Assembly (NCBI GenBank): GCA_020650975.1
Contig: JAIPMN010000621.1
Coordinates: forward strand, 18,580 to 82,579
Direction of reading: 5' to 3'
Length of the DNA stretch: 64,000 bases
Origin: Apostichopus californicus
Lineage: Eukaryota; Echinodermata; Holothuroidea; Aspidochirotida; Stichopodidae
The position numbers and the translations under genes are program-made. Within the stretch, counting starts at the first letter, position 1, and each line of letters starts with the position of its first letter. The notes under the pieces were generated by a model. That model saw only the letters and a program-made list of their open reading frames with translations. It did not search any database and was not told the DNA's origin. Shown here piece after piece: positions 12,540-26,099 of this stretch.

Positions 12540-13163
12540 TGTTATGGACAAAAGCTCTGTGATTAATAATTTTTAGATTCAAAAGTGTTTGATTCCTGCC
12601 ACTTTGGATATAATTCGTTGCAAAAGGAAACATGTCTGACAAAGGTTTAAAACAATAAATATAGGTAAACAAATAACGATAAAACAAAAGTGAAGGGACA
12701 GAAGCAAACATATTTAACAAAAACAACCCAACAAAAAAAACAACAAGACAATCTTCAGAGCTTTTGTCTATTTCATATAATGTGTAAAAGTAAGTTGGCC
12801 TGACGTTTCGATCCTACCAGGATCTTCTTCAGAGGCTAAATGACAAGTACAGTAACAGAGTGTTATGGACAAAAGCTCTGTGATTCATAATTTTTAGATT
12901 CAAAAGTGTTTGATTCCTGCCACTTTGGATATAATCCATTACAATTCGTTGCAAAAGGAAACATGTCTGACAATATAATATTAGAAGAAAAAAACACTGA
13001 CTTGGAAAGAACAAACAAGCAAAGAAGGTAATTTACTGTAACACTGGCTGTCTTATCTTCAAATCTTTTGTCTGTTTCATATAATATTAGAAGAAAAAAC
13101 ACTGACTGGGAAAGAACACACAAGCAAAGAAGCTAATTGACTCTAATACAGGCTGTTTAGGCA
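12540..13163. repeat. Composite direct-repeat block around the hairpin motif
   Basis: Unit A (about 100 bp, starting TGTTATGGACAAAAGCTCTG) occurs at 12540-12642 and again at 12861-12972; the second copy has an 11-base internal insertion. Unit B (106 bp, starting ATAATATTAGAAGAAAAA) is tandem at 12975-13080 and 13081-13163. The short frames in this block, including two that share a peptide end, are repeat shadows. The layout suggests partial tandem retroelement copies. Confidence 0.75.
12780..12838 (-). repeat. Hairpin motif of Penelope-like-element type, copy 2
   Basis: Read on the minus strand: CTCTGAAGAAGATCCTGG followed by TAGGATCGAAACGTCAGGCC. The CTGAAGA and CGAAAC blocks around a stem resemble part of a hammerhead ribozyme core, but one extra A separates CTGAAGA from the stem. 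The motif lies inside the composite repeat 12540-13163. Confidence 0.6.
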
Positions 13164-14470
13164 TTCTTGATTTGGCTTTAGTCTCTCAAGATGAAATCTA
13201 CTATATATATGTAAGGTGCTATGTATGTACTGCATGGATGAATTCCATTGTAAACTCTTTTTGAGACTGTTGTGTACTGTGCACATTATGTACAATAATC
13301 AGACTGACATCCAATCCTTCACAGATTAACATTCACTGAGATAAGTGAACTCTCTAAGATATCTCGAACATCAAGTCTGTAAAATCACTAAATTAATTAA
13401 TGGTGCAGCCCGGGAAGTCTCGACTGGGATTTATGCTGCGGTAGAACTGTGCGAGACATTAAATTTTCTTCCATCATTAAACTATATCCTCAGTTTTAAG
13501 CAGCTTTTTGCATTTGGCCAAAATTTTTACCGAAAAAAACATGCTCTTTTCTTGAAGCATTAAAAATGGAACTTACAGGAGCAGCCAAGCCAAATGAGCT
13601 TTTTGACATTTTGTTGAGAACAATTAGTGACGAAAAAGGTGCAGAAAGTACTGACACTTTGAATTTCACACTAAAAACCAGAAAACTTGATTCAACGATT
13701 TTGCTGTACTTCCTCAAATTACCGTTCCGATTGATATAAAGATATTGGGATGTGGCTGAGATCTTGTCTAATGAAACAATTTTATGTCCAATTTTGTCTC
13801 TAAGATTCAAGACAATTAGTAAGTACAAAGACACCGAAAACTGTAGGCAGCTCAATTTTGTAGTATTTTACTGTTTACAAATGTACATAATAAAAAAATT
13901 TGGGAAAAGAAAACATTGCACTCTGGCGGGCCATTCAATCTGAACATTTTTTATTTCTCGCTCCTTCAAATAACCCTTCTGCAGGTTCTGATGGATTTAA
14001 TGATACGGCTATGTGCCTAAGTCACTCCATGAATAATTTACTGCCTTAAGTTGATTGAATTTCGATCGACTTGGGAATCGAGTAATGGGAACTCCTGCTG
14101 CAGTTTTATGTTTGCCGAGCTATTAGGGGAAATTGCTGTATTTGTCTGACATACAGACAGGAAGGAATTGAAATTATCAAGATTGCTCTTCGTACTGGAG
14201 AAAATTTTTGCTTTGTTCTGACAGTCACTGTCTGTGGGTAGAGCGAACAGAGAAAGTTCACAATGTGGCAGTTTTAAAGTTTCAGTAGAGCAGAATTTTC
14301 ATCTCAATGAAGATTTAATATTTTTTAGTGCAACTAAATCAAACAGTTCAAATTTTTTTTTATAGAGAAGGAATCGATTAATCGATTTACATGTACAGAC
14401 TGTAAATCTTGCCTGTTTGTGCACACTTGCTCTCCTTTATAGGTTTAAATTTGTCCTCCCAGTGACTATG

Positions 14471-14502
<32 letters not shown>

Positions 14503-14533
14503 AATTTGATATCCCATTGGTTTTTATGAAACG

Positions 14534-14548
14534 NNNNNNNNNNNNNNN
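14534..14548. other. Assembly gap (15 N)
   Basis: Unknown bases. The gap lies just after a TA microsatellite (about 14470-14502) and before a C-run, both hard to sequence. Confidence 0.99.
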
Positions 14549-15463
14549 CCCCCGCCCCAAAAAAGAAGACACATTTGCATGAAAGGTTATTTTGAATATA
14601 TGCAAGCTCTCTGGATGATATTATAATTTATGCCATACTTACTGTGCTGTGACTGATCCTGCCAATATATAGTATTATTTTGATTCAGATATTCTCTTGT
14701 TTTAGGCATATTTAGTGTATAAAAATGAAATATCTAAAAAGCACTTTAAAGAGGGGAAGTGGAGGAAAACAAAATTTGCTCTCTATAGATTCTTGACTCT
14801 ATTTGCAGAGTAATAACAGTAATTATGTTTATCTCTTCCTTCTGTTCCTTAATTATTACATTTAAGTCTACTGAGCCCCTGACAGAAATGAATGCCATAT
14901 TAGACAAAAAACAAAAAATTCTCACGGACACTTAAACTTGATTCATTTCTGGTTTTACAAATGAAAGAAAACAACTCCAATGCCATCCTTAAACACCCAA
15001 CAATTTTGCAGCCGACTCTGCATAGATTTTCATCATCAGTAGATGATTCGATGTCTTGATCTTTCCTCACATTCAGCTTCCCATGTTTTCATTTACTTTT
15101 GTTTTATTTTATTTTTCTGTGAGACATGCTAATTGAAATTCATGGCGCTCTTAACCTTTTGAAACTGGTTAATCACTTTCAAGTACTTACACAACCTTCC
15201 AGCGCTGTCAAGAAACATCTCTGAAGAAGGAGAGAGAGAGAGATGTGAAAGCCTTGTATTTTCGTAAAAGTTGCGTGGACATCCCATCTGTAAACTTGAG
15301 TTGCAATCGTTTTCCATTCTTACCAGAGTTAACAGAGTTAAAGGGGAAGACAAAATGCACACATGTGTTAGTTTATTCACATTGGATGCTAAACAATTCA
15401 CACTATTCAATACTGCATGTTACGTTATGTTTGGTAATTGATAATTATATGTACAGCAATGAA

Positions 15464-15815
15464 GATGGTGTCAACAGTGGGAAATGTGCACAGCAACTTT
15501 AACTCAGTTTTGATATTAGGTTTATTCTTTGTCAAGGATCTTGGCTTCTACTATAGTGTATCTGCTTCAGCCTTCCAGGGGACTTTTTAAATATATATTT
15601 AATTTAAAAAAATGAAGAAAAAAAATGAATGATGTTAGAGATGTTTGCAGATGGTGTCAGCAGTGGGAAATGTTGCAGTTACTTTAACTCAGTTAAATGA
15701 TGCTATCGTTATACTTTGTGAATAATCTTTGCTTCTAATGTAGGGTCTCTGCTTAAGCCTTCCCTGTACTTTTAAATATATAGTTCATTTACAGAAAAAA
15801 CTATAAAAGAAAAAC
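15464..15815. repeat. Diverged tandem duplication, about 186 bp
   Basis: Copy 1 starts at 15464 and copy 2 at 15650, both with GATGGTGTCA-CAGTGGGAAATG. They then run in parallel through ACTTTAACTCAGTT, TTGCTTCTA, CTGCTT-AGCCTTCC and TTTTAAATATATA. Divergence is clearly higher than in the other duplications here, so it is older. Confidence 0.75.
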
Positions 15816-18800
15816 TTGCTGTTTGGATTCTGTTTTTTAGCAAATAAATAAATTGGAAAGCTACTTTAAAGCTTGTATTTCTCAAGAGATTCTCGAAGTG
15901 ACTTGACAGTACAGTGCGCAGTGGAAGATTTGACCTCAAGAGGCTTTAAGTCGTACTTCCTTCAGTTTTGGGGCAAAATTGTTAAAAGAAAAACTTGGAC
16001 TTCCATGCCGTTTGATTGATTCCTTGGTAATTGGTATGTACATCTCTAAGTACTATTGAATTATTGAAGAGTTCCACATTTTATACCTTTTATTTAAGAA
16101 TTAGGATTCTTGAAAAGTGCTTCAGAAGAATCTTTGATTTCTTGAGGGAAAGAGACGAGAGAACTTTATACTTAGTGGTGTTGGTAGTGAATTTGCAGTC
16201 CCTGCATGTGATGGAATAAGCATTAGTCATAAAAAAAACTGCTAAATAGATATTTATGTGGCTAAATGCAGAGAGCTGTAAACATCTAAATCCTGAAAGG
16301 GTGGGGGTGGGTTGGGGGGTGTCACAGATCTGAAATCAGGACCTTCTTTCTTGTGATGCCTGACTGTTATTGCATTTTACTTGTAAGAAGGAAAAGCTGC
16401 AAAGTGTTTCAGTCAGGTCTCTATCTCCATCTCTGACTGTAGGTATGCTTTTATCAGTGCTATATGTTACCAGTTGCAAGAATAGTTTCTTTTGCCTTTG
16501 TAGTACAGTTGTATCTACTATGGGTTTTGTGGTTGACATGTTACAAAATCTATTCCCTAACTTGTTAGTCAATAAAATTCCAAACCCAATTCTGACACAC
16601 TTAAGAAGTGTTGTTAGAGCCATGTTTAAGGTTGGTGGTTTAATACTGTACACCCTCAGGGACAGTTCTGCTACACGCTCTACCTAGTTTTTGTACTTTA
16701 TCCAGTAATTGGTAGAGCTTGCTCAGAATATGTATCCTGTTCTCACATGTTCAGAGTTATGTCAAGTTACCTGCACAGATTTTGTATCGGTGTGACCAAG
16801 TTTTTAACTCTGGGCTTTTGCTTATAAAATTGTAAGACTCGCTGAAGGACGAAGATCTTGCACCAATAACATAAAAAAACAGAATTTCATTGTACTTTCC
16901 ACACATATACATCCTTGCCCTTTCAATATTACTTTTACAATTTCTTAATCAGTTAGAACTGTAAAATTTTCCCTCCAAATATTTTTTTTGTGCCATTGTT
17001 TTAGTATTCAGCATACTCTGTATATTTGGCTATTTTTAATATGCTTTGAACTTGTTGTTTTGACTTATCACTCTTAAAAGTTGCATATATATTTGTTCTA
17101 CACACTGATATGTATATAAATCTGATCTCTTCATTATGGCTTGTTTTCCTTAAGTCACTGATCTGTGTTTAGAATCTGTTCAATAACAAAAGATTTCTTT
17201 GCTCATTTGAATCTTTATTCTTCAGATTGTCATGGTTACTGTCTATTAAATATTAACAATAAGGTTAGGTAAATTAAAATTTATTACTGCCATTTTAGGG
17301 GCTATCACCTTGATCTTGTGTCACCTCTTTTCAACAATTAGACTATTCTTCTCTCAATCATGGCAAGATCTTGGAAACAAATCTTATGATTTTCTTTGTG
17401 ATAAGCCAGCATGGGATCTGTATACCTAGGCTCTTCATTTGTTTATTCACAACACTGTTAGCCTAACCACAAGCTCATAACTCTTCAGGGGCTCTTTGTT
17501 CAAGGAATTGTTTTTAGGCCAGTCTACTCTTTGATTGACACATGTCAACACCCTCTTCTTTGTTGTTCTTGAGTAACTTTTCACTTTGTATTGAAGAAGC
17601 TTAGAGCTATAAATTTTCTCTTTAACCTGTTCAAATTGCTAGATTGTTAAGTATCATTAGGGTAAGACAAAGAATACCATTGTTGGTTGGAAAACTTGTT
17701 CAGGAAAATTTGATTCTGTAAACAAAACTTCCAAATTATCAGATTCTGAGAAATGCTCAAATTTGCAAGCTTAGCCAGAATGTTGAAAAAAACAACTGTC
17801 TGTACAAGCAGTTTGATAAACAGGAATCTTCAAAAGACAGGTAAATTTATATTGTTTGCCCTCTTCAGAAACATTATTCTTCTGTTTTGGTAATGTTTTC
17901 ATTTCCAAACTTGGATTTTGTCCTCTTCAAAACTGCACACACAAAGAGAGAAAACAAAAACAAAGATCATGTATGTACACAAACTTGCACACATTGTTTT
18001 ACCTATAAGGCTATAAGTAACATTTTTCATCTCTAAATGTACGAAATAAGATATGAATATGTTTGTTAGTATCTCAATAAACCATGTTATTAGGTGAACA
18101 GCTTTGGGTAAATAATGTGACCACTTCATCAACCATTCTGAGTAATCAGTTTAGTAGTGCCTTACATAACTCTTATCTCTGTCAGTTTAGACTGCTTATT
18201 ACATATCAGACACCACTCCTGCACTTTTGATTAGCAGTGAGTAAGTTAACTTAACATGTACATCATATGTACGAAGCCCATTTCTAAGTAGATTTTAGCC
18301 TCGGTAAAGCATATTGGTAGCTCAGGTATTACTCAACTTAGCTTCCGGCGTTTTGAGAGCGATATCACTCGTAAGAGGAGTTTAATTACTGTAGCATTGC
18401 TTCAGTATACTATAGGCCTTCTCTCCATCACTGAGCAGTATAAAGGTGTTCCACTATGAGTAAGCAATATTAGAAATCAACGGGGGGGGGGGGGCACCGA
18501 GAGAATGAAGTCAGCAGGACCCGGAAGACAGGCTGACACACAGGTGCAGTAGTAGTTAATACTGACTAGAATGGTGATTTGCCTTGTCAGCTAGCGGGAC
18601 CTACCATATCAATATCATAATTTATTTGTAATAACTAATCCGGTCACTAAAGCATCCTTTTGATTGGCAGATTGTTCTTACTTTCACCATCGGTACTTCC
18701 CAGGTTTCTTGGAAATGGCCTCTTGACTCAAAACATATATAATTTGGAAAGCACAGTGTGTTGTTTGCTGATACACTCTAGGCTGTGGGGTAGTATTGGA

Positions 18801-19430
18801 GCATATATCCTAGAGCCAAAGTCATGTATCACAAAGGACTGCCATGTCTCTGGGAAACATTGGGGGGTGATTTAGTTAAGGAGGAATGATTGATCGGTTG
18901 CATGTTTTGAAAAGAGTTTTGAAAGAGTTTATTTGGATGGGTATTTGTTGCAGTGTGTGTCAGAGAGGAATTGTAAACCTAAAGTGAGAATCAATGTTTA
19001 TTTGTACAGAGAGAGATTGACACCTATGAACTTGATGTTGACCTGTAAAAATTCAAAACTTGCTGATTGATCTTTGTCTATGGGATGCAGCTGGTTTTTG
19101 AGAGCAAGCTAAAATATTTTGCAAACAATTGAGGCTTTTTTGCTCTACTTTTACTGTTGTGTGTTGGACAAAGAAAAGTTAGGACTGTAAGTTAGTAGAG
19201 AATGTATTTAGCAAGAAATACAAAAGGGACTACAGTAATAGAAAACAGAATTATTGTTTATTAATTGAATAAAATGATAACTTTTCATTTTCTAAATGTT
19301 CCATTTGTGAGTATTTATTGTTAACCAACCAAGAAGAAACATTCAAACTTGAAACAATAAGACATCCACATCCTCTGTCTGGCTCAATGAAATTGATGAT
19401 GACAATAATGCATCTGGCAATCCAGGCAGA

Positions 19431-19570
19431 TTTACGTCGCTCCTCTTACCTGTCTCCCACTCCACATTTGCACTTTTCTATCTACCTAACTACACACAGG
19501 AAACGTTTAAGCACAGCACCCTCGCTCCCTGCGCACCGCCCACTTACACCTCCTTCCGAATCTATCACAA
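19431..19570. repeat. Dispersed repeat family, copy C
   Basis: TTACGTCGCTCC, CTTACCTGTCTCCCACTCCACAT and ATCTACCTA align with copy D at 23636. The core also aligns with copies A and B. The 92-codon frame across it is not supported as a gene. Confidence 0.6.
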
Positions 19571-22500
19571 ACGAAGAAACTACGCGTTTTTGCTAGCAAT
19601 CCTTCTGTAGCATTTTAAAGGAAACCAAGGTGAAACCATGAATGAAAAATATCTCTCGTTTCATGTCTGAATCCTACATCAATAAATGTATGTGTGTAAA
19701 AAAAAAAAAATGATTATTATTATGATTATTACATCAATAAATGTAATGTCTCCCAGAAAATCCTATGATAAAAAAAGAACCATTACCCAACAATTTTATT
19801 TCAAATATGTAAATTGATTCATCACAAAAAATTTCAATCAATTTATTCTGACTCTAAAACCAGAGATGAAAAGTGAAAACCTGATCCATTTGATTTGAGA
19901 TTAAAAAAAATGTGAAACATAATAAGAGGTTAGTGTATTAATACCTAAAGTAGCTCTGTGTGGTATTACATGTATGTAGCCTCCATGATTTAGTATCCTG
20001 ATTTAATAATCTTCCATCGGCAGGGAATTCAGAAACACTTGCCTATCAATCGCATTCAATTTTAAAGATGGAACCGTATTCATAATTACCTACCTACTCT
20101 TCTTCCCCATGATTAAATTTAGTTGCCAAGAGAATGAAATCCATACCCGTCTGACTCATCGCCTATCACCTATTGGTCGATCACCTACTTCTACAATTAT
20201 ACTGAAATACATCGAGTGGCAACATAACCCCTCCGTTTATAAAGAAAAGTACCTTACCATCTGCTGAAAAGAACTTTAAAAAAAAAGGGCTTCGGGTTCC
20301 AGATTATTTTTTGTCAGAGATTTTTGCTCCGGAAAATCTTTTCCTCGATGAGGTGATTAATAAGCCAGTGGGAAATGAAACCGTCGTTTAACTTAGCCTT
20401 GTTCTCTGCCATTTTCTGCTGGTCTTTGTAAATTTTGTCGGTTTTTTCTCAACAGAGGACATTTGCAAGCTTATTGGAATGAATTTATTCCTTGCTGAAA
20501 ACAGTATTGATGGCTTCTGAGTTTAAAATTAGGAAAATGTTTTCAATTTCATCAATGTAAAACTTTTTTTAAATTTTTTATCTAATTTGTATAATTTCCA
20601 GACAATTTCTGTCACATCACTTACATGAAGAGCTACTAATGTGAAGTCACTTTGGGGTGGGGAATTGGGATGGGGTAGAGTAATGGGGAAACAGGAAATT
20701 GTATGACTATGGGGAGGGATGGGAGAAGAAAAAAGAGAAAGGGGCATAAAGATAAGGGATATCCCACCTGTCACAAACATTAAAGAGAAACAAATTTCTT
20801 GAAAGCAAAACAATTGTAAAGTTTAATACCTGTATGTTTGTAGACCCTCGCCACCACCCTTGTCATAATTTTTTTTTTTTCAAAAACCTATAAAATACAG
20901 TTATGAAGTTAATGTTATATAGAGGTTGTAAAATTAGGGTTGACATCTTGGCGGTTCGGGTTTATGCACTCTATAACTAAGCAGTTAAATACTGACATTA
21001 TGAATGATTGATATTAGCTATGATATGATTCATCCATCTAGATGGTCCCTAAGGATTCATATTCCTTTACCAAACAAATGATGGGTCTTCTCTTTCTCTC
21101 TGGTATGAGAAATGTAAATATTACTTACCTTGACAGATAATATCTATATCTAACACTGTGTGGTCTGAAAACCCCTGTGGCTTCTTATGTAATGAAAATT
21201 GTTTCAGTTTGGACAGGTAAAAAACACAGCGTCTGAAGTGTCTTTTAATAAAGATCATATAAAGGTAGTCTTTGGTTATTCAAAAGAAAGGCGCCTAATT
21301 GTTAAATGTAGGGGTAGCAATTGAAGTTGCCGAAAGGTAGCGTGACAGGTCGGGCTTAATCCCTCCCTGTAGAATTAGTAGGTGGTCTGGTAGATGAGTG
21401 AATGTATGAAGGCAGATTAAATTTCCAGGACCACCCATATGTACGAAAGGCAGCTTTTTCTTTTATAAATGAAAAGCACAGGATGAAATAATCAATGTAG
21501 CTTAATTCTGTGGTTTTCAATGTTTTGTAAGATGAAAATTTTCACAGACCCCACATGCTTGACTGGTTCATTAATTGTTCTGAACTATTCTCCCTGTTCT
21601 GAAATAGACAAAAGATAATATAAAAGAGCCTTTCACTAAAGGGAGAGTCATTATGATTAAAATATTATCTGTCCTCTGTTTCTGTTTGTAATCTGATAAG
21701 TGTCCATGTAATTGCTCCAGTCTTCTGTTTGTAGCAAAGAGACAGCATGTTTCCTACAGTAAGTTTTAACGTCCATTTACGTAGATTCACTTTTGCGAAA
21801 TTTTGTCGCATATTTTGAAATTATAGAAATACTATAAAACGTTTGAGCTTGCTGGGGGTTTGTGAAAAGTCGTCTTCATTTTTGTGATATTTAAAATTTC
21901 AAGTACAGGCTTTTTTTATGATCTGTTTTACTTACTTTGCTGGACAAAATAAGTTAGGCAGCCTTGTTCTACATATTAAATGTTTAATAAGAGATATTTT
22001 CATGTGCTAAGGAAGATCAAAAGATTTGATGTGTCTCCGAACACCCAGCACCATTTATTCATGGAAACATATATCTAGTCATTTTCACAAATATACCAAG
22101 CAGAATCTAGCCTATTTTTATTGATATGATCCATCTAAACATTTAATTTGACAACCTGTAAAACACTTGGTAGAGAATGGATTTGAGATATCTTAATCTA
22201 ATTCCAACCTAGTCAATTTTCTTTGCTCTTTCGAAGTTTCTCTAGTTACCAGGGGCCTGTTTCATTCAGTATTCTGTGGAAGATTTTCTTCTAGAATTGT
22301 AACCCAAAGGGATTTTTATTGGTTCAGTACACATTCTTATGGTTCAGTACACATTAATCTCCTCCCCCCCCCCCCCTCACTCTCTCTCTTACCCACCCTC
22401 TTCACTGAATGCCTGTCTAACAGAGCCAGTTTAGTAAACCAACTGTACATGTAATCTACATACCACAGTAATGCTATACATACTATCCATGTATGAGTTA

Positions 22501-23278
22501 GTTAATGTCTACCCATATCAAATAATACTAAATGTGAAGGCGATACCAACAATCCTTATATTCCTCACTCTTCTGATTTGACTTGATCTGAGTGATTGCA
22601 ATTTGTGGGCTTTACAAGAAGGAAACAAAAACTTTCTAAATTGCATTATTCTATATTGCTTTTGAAGCTGGGCCTCTTGAAGTACTCTAAAGTTACAACA
22701 TTTCAGTCATAGCCTCTTCAAAAGTGTTTACATTGACCTTAGTTGCTGATTACAAATTTGCTTTTAATAAAAGTTCATATATGATATCATGTTACCATCT
22801 CCATCTATCAGTTGCTAGGCAACATCTGTTGCTAAGTGACTGTAAGAACCAGCTGACAGCTTGTACAAACTTTTTAATCAACACCCGGTCTGATGTGGTG
22901 TTAGGGAAGCTAGATCTAGTAACAATAATTTTAATAATCAATATTCTGTACGAAGCATTCTAAGGAGGGGCTCAGTATAGGCTTTAATATGCAGTATTTA
23001 TCTGCAATTGCCAATTTTTTTGGCATATTGTTGATGGGTGCAGACAATGTAATCCAAGACACAAGATCCTTATTCAACAACACAGAGTTTAGTGAGAAAC
23101 AGTTCTGATGCACGAAGTTCAAGGTAGAACAGTCTTATTATATTGCATTTATTTATTTTCTTGTCGTCAAAGAGGTGTTCAAGGAAGGCTAATGAGAGAT
23201 GCACTTCACTGATCAATGAATGACTGTGAATGACTGTGAAGAGATGACAAACTTATATCGTGGTTTGTTTCAGATTTG

Positions 23279-23366
23279 CAGTGTGTAGTACAACGGTGTG
23301 AGTACAACGATGTGAGTACAATTGTGTGTAGTACAACGAACGTTGTGAGTACAATTGAGTGAGTGA
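23279..23366. repeat. Degenerate GTGAGTACAA short repeat
   Basis: Five to six imperfect copies of a unit like GTGTGAGTACAACG occur in a row. Confidence 0.7.
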
Positions 23367-23635
23367 CCTGTAAAAGCAAACTTTCTCTCGATGTGAATAT
23401 GAGTACAAAGCTTTTAGCATGATTGGGAATACTTAATCTTGTATCAGTATCTATCTATCTACACTAGATTTTCCAAATTATCTCAAACTCTACCGATTAC
23501 AACTACAAATCTGTGAGGGCCGCGAGTACAAGTATATATGGGAGAAGATGGGACTGAGTAAAAGTCTGGTTTGAGTATACTTAATTAAGACAAACATCTG
23601 GTAGAGGGCTGCCATCCTTTAAGGAGGAATCGACA

Positions 23636-23760
23636 CAAATTACTTCACTCCTCTCTTACCTGTCTCCCACTCCACATCTGCACTTTCCCATCTACCTAGA
23701 AACGTAGGAACCTAGGAACGTTCTAGCACTGCGCCCTCACTCTGATGGCACCGCTGAGTG
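23636..23760. repeat. Dispersed repeat family, copy D
   Basis: TTACTTCACTCCTCTCTTACC and TGTCTCCCACTCCACATCTG align closely with copy C. After ATCTACCTA it differs by a short GTAGGAACCTAGGAACGTT stretch, then rejoins at CACTGCGCCCTCACT. Confidence 0.6.
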
Positions 23761-24700
23761 AAGGGCTATTAAAAGAAATCAAGTGGATTCAAGAAGTGCT
23801 TTTATTTTAAATGTGAAGTAGATTTGACCAGTCGTACTTAAGACGTTTCTTCAGGGCATTGTAACTGTTCAATTAACTTAATATTTAACTGTTATTAGTG
23901 ATAACTAAATGTCAAACTGGTTCCATAGATGAACTGGTACATGTCAAGAGGGCCAGTCAAGTACCCCCTCCCCTCCAAATGCAACCTACCACCAAAAAAA
24001 AAAAAAAAATCCAACACAAACATGTTTACAAATTTCCATCAAGAATTGTTTTTGCCAAAGCTAAAAAAAAATTAGAGAAAGAAACCGCGGGGAGAATTGT
24101 ACTTAACTGTTATAAGTCCTATTGTGGTCATGTAACAAAGGCGTCGGTCTCCCCTTAGGGAGATCAATAAAGCCTATTGCCAGGTCTGGTTCGTGGGGGA
24201 CGTCAATATTCCGGCTCGACGACAATCGCTGAAAATGAACTGGAGTGAGCAAAATTGTACAGATGGGTAAAATTAGCCGAGAACAGACATCAAATATTCA
24301 TTAATACTGACCTACGGTGTATTGCTTTGCTTGCCACAGTTTTGACAAGGCTGTCAGGATTTTCCCTTAGAACCTCTGTTGTACTGCTGTGACTCATAGT
24401 CACTGTGAAGTTTGTAATCATTTGCACTCTATTTCTCACCAATGCTTCTTCTTAACTGCTTGGTTGTTACTTCTTATCTCGGCATCCTTGCCATCACAGA
24501 TACTGGATGACACTTCGTTCACATGACAGTGCGTTGAAAAACATTTATACTTTTCTTTCTTATTGTCGTTTTTTTTTATATAATGCAACATTTGATCTGA
24601 AATTAATTCTATAAATTCATTCAGCATAGTAATAATATTGGAATACTAAACTGCAATAGATACAAGTTTGCCTTGTGAATTTCTATAATCATTATTCCAA

Positions 24701-25049
24701 TCTACAACGATCAATATTTTTATGCTATCAATAGAGTTTTGTAACTCGAGTTGGATAATGAATATTCACATTGTTAGATGTAAACTATGAATATTGATAT
24801 TGTTAGATGTAAACTATTAATATTGATATTGTGTCTGTCATTGCAGCAATCTAAACATGTGTAAAAAAAAAATTAACTTTAAAATTTGCAGGGAATTTCT
24901 TTACCCATTGATCCAGTCTACAACGATCAATATTATTATGCTATCAATAGAGTTTTGTAATGCGGGTTTGATGATGAATATTCACATTGTTTGATGCAAA
25001 CTATGAATATTGATATTGTGTCTGTCGTTGCAGCAATCTAAACGTGTGT
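24701..25049. repeat. Tandem duplication, about 216 bp
   Basis: Copy 1 is 24701-24862 and copy 2 is 24917-25049, both from TCTACAACGATCAATATT to GCAGCAATCTAAAC-TGTGT. Copy 1 has an extra internal TGTTAGATGTAAACTATTAATA unit that is itself a local repeat. Confidence 0.85.
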
Positions 25050-26042
25050 TACATCACAATACCTCGAACTCTAGCTCAACAAAGATGTTATTGTAATTGA
25101 TTGCTAGTGAGTAGTGCAGTAGAATATGGTATTGTTATGAAGCTACCAGGACAGCAATATAATCATACAATTGCACAACGTAAACACAGAAGCCATTGAA
25201 ATAAGCTCTTTAAAATAGTTGTTTTATACATGTGCAGTTATTGCACAACACATACTATGTAGGTATGAGGTCATTTCCTATCATAATATTACAGGGAATC
25301 TCCCTACATTGAAATTTTTGCTAAAGGTACCAGACACTGGCTGGTGCTAAATAGCCCTCTAAGAACTCTATTTGTGCAGCAGACTGGTTTGACAAACTAT
25401 TTTCACTAATTGTCACATTTTATTTTTAACAGTTACTCACTTGTTATGATATTTCATATTATGGCTTCAATTGCAAGTATATGCAAAAGAGACTAAATGG
25501 TTCCCCAGAGTCAAGCTCATCATCTTATTCATCTGGGATGTTAGAAAGCAATCATTCCCCACTCCCCCCCCCCCTTTTGATCATGACTTTTAAGTCTGAA
25601 AACAATTGGGGTTTCCTAATCCTTTGAAGACAATACCTTTTGCAACCTTTTACCCACATATGTAAAATTGTATCACAGGGCAAAAGGGGGATCTTTTGGT
25701 GTTGATAACATAAATTATTTTACCTCTGATCTTTGAGTATTTGGAGATCTCTTTCTTTTGTCTGTGATGAAGCTTTGTGAAAGAAGTTCTGAGAATAATT
25801 CGTTCCATGGATTTCAACATTGTAAATTTGAATTGAAATACTACATTGTAATAAGACAATAGAATAAACATCATGTCAATTTTAAGAAATTTGACAAGAG
25901 TACTGATTGTTATTCATTGTAATTCAATTTCAGCCTTTCATGAATTTAAATTGCATTCTCTAGATAGCTGCGGGGATCTAATACCCACAATGGCTATGAA
26001 CTTGTAAATTGTGAACCCTCGCGTACTCAGGATCATGTGTTG

Positions 26043-26099
26043 GTTTACATGCCATCGTTTACATGCCATCATTACATGCCATCATTTACATGCCATCGT
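26043..26099. repeat. Short tandem repeat TTTACATGCCATC
   Basis: Four near-identical units of 13-15 bp stand in tandem. Confidence 0.85.

Noticed and set aside
13496-13855. 119-codon minus-strand frame
   Set aside because: Composition is rich in Leu, Ser, Ile, Lys as expected from AT-rich DNA; no motif and no flanking exon signals.
16336-16687. Two overlapping 105-codon frames on opposite strands
   Set aside because: They mirror each other, have no family resemblance and no splice or promoter context; open by chance.
20529-20813. 94-codon minus-strand frame
   Set aside because: Low-complexity Ser/Pro/His stretches from a purine-rich tract; no family resemblance.
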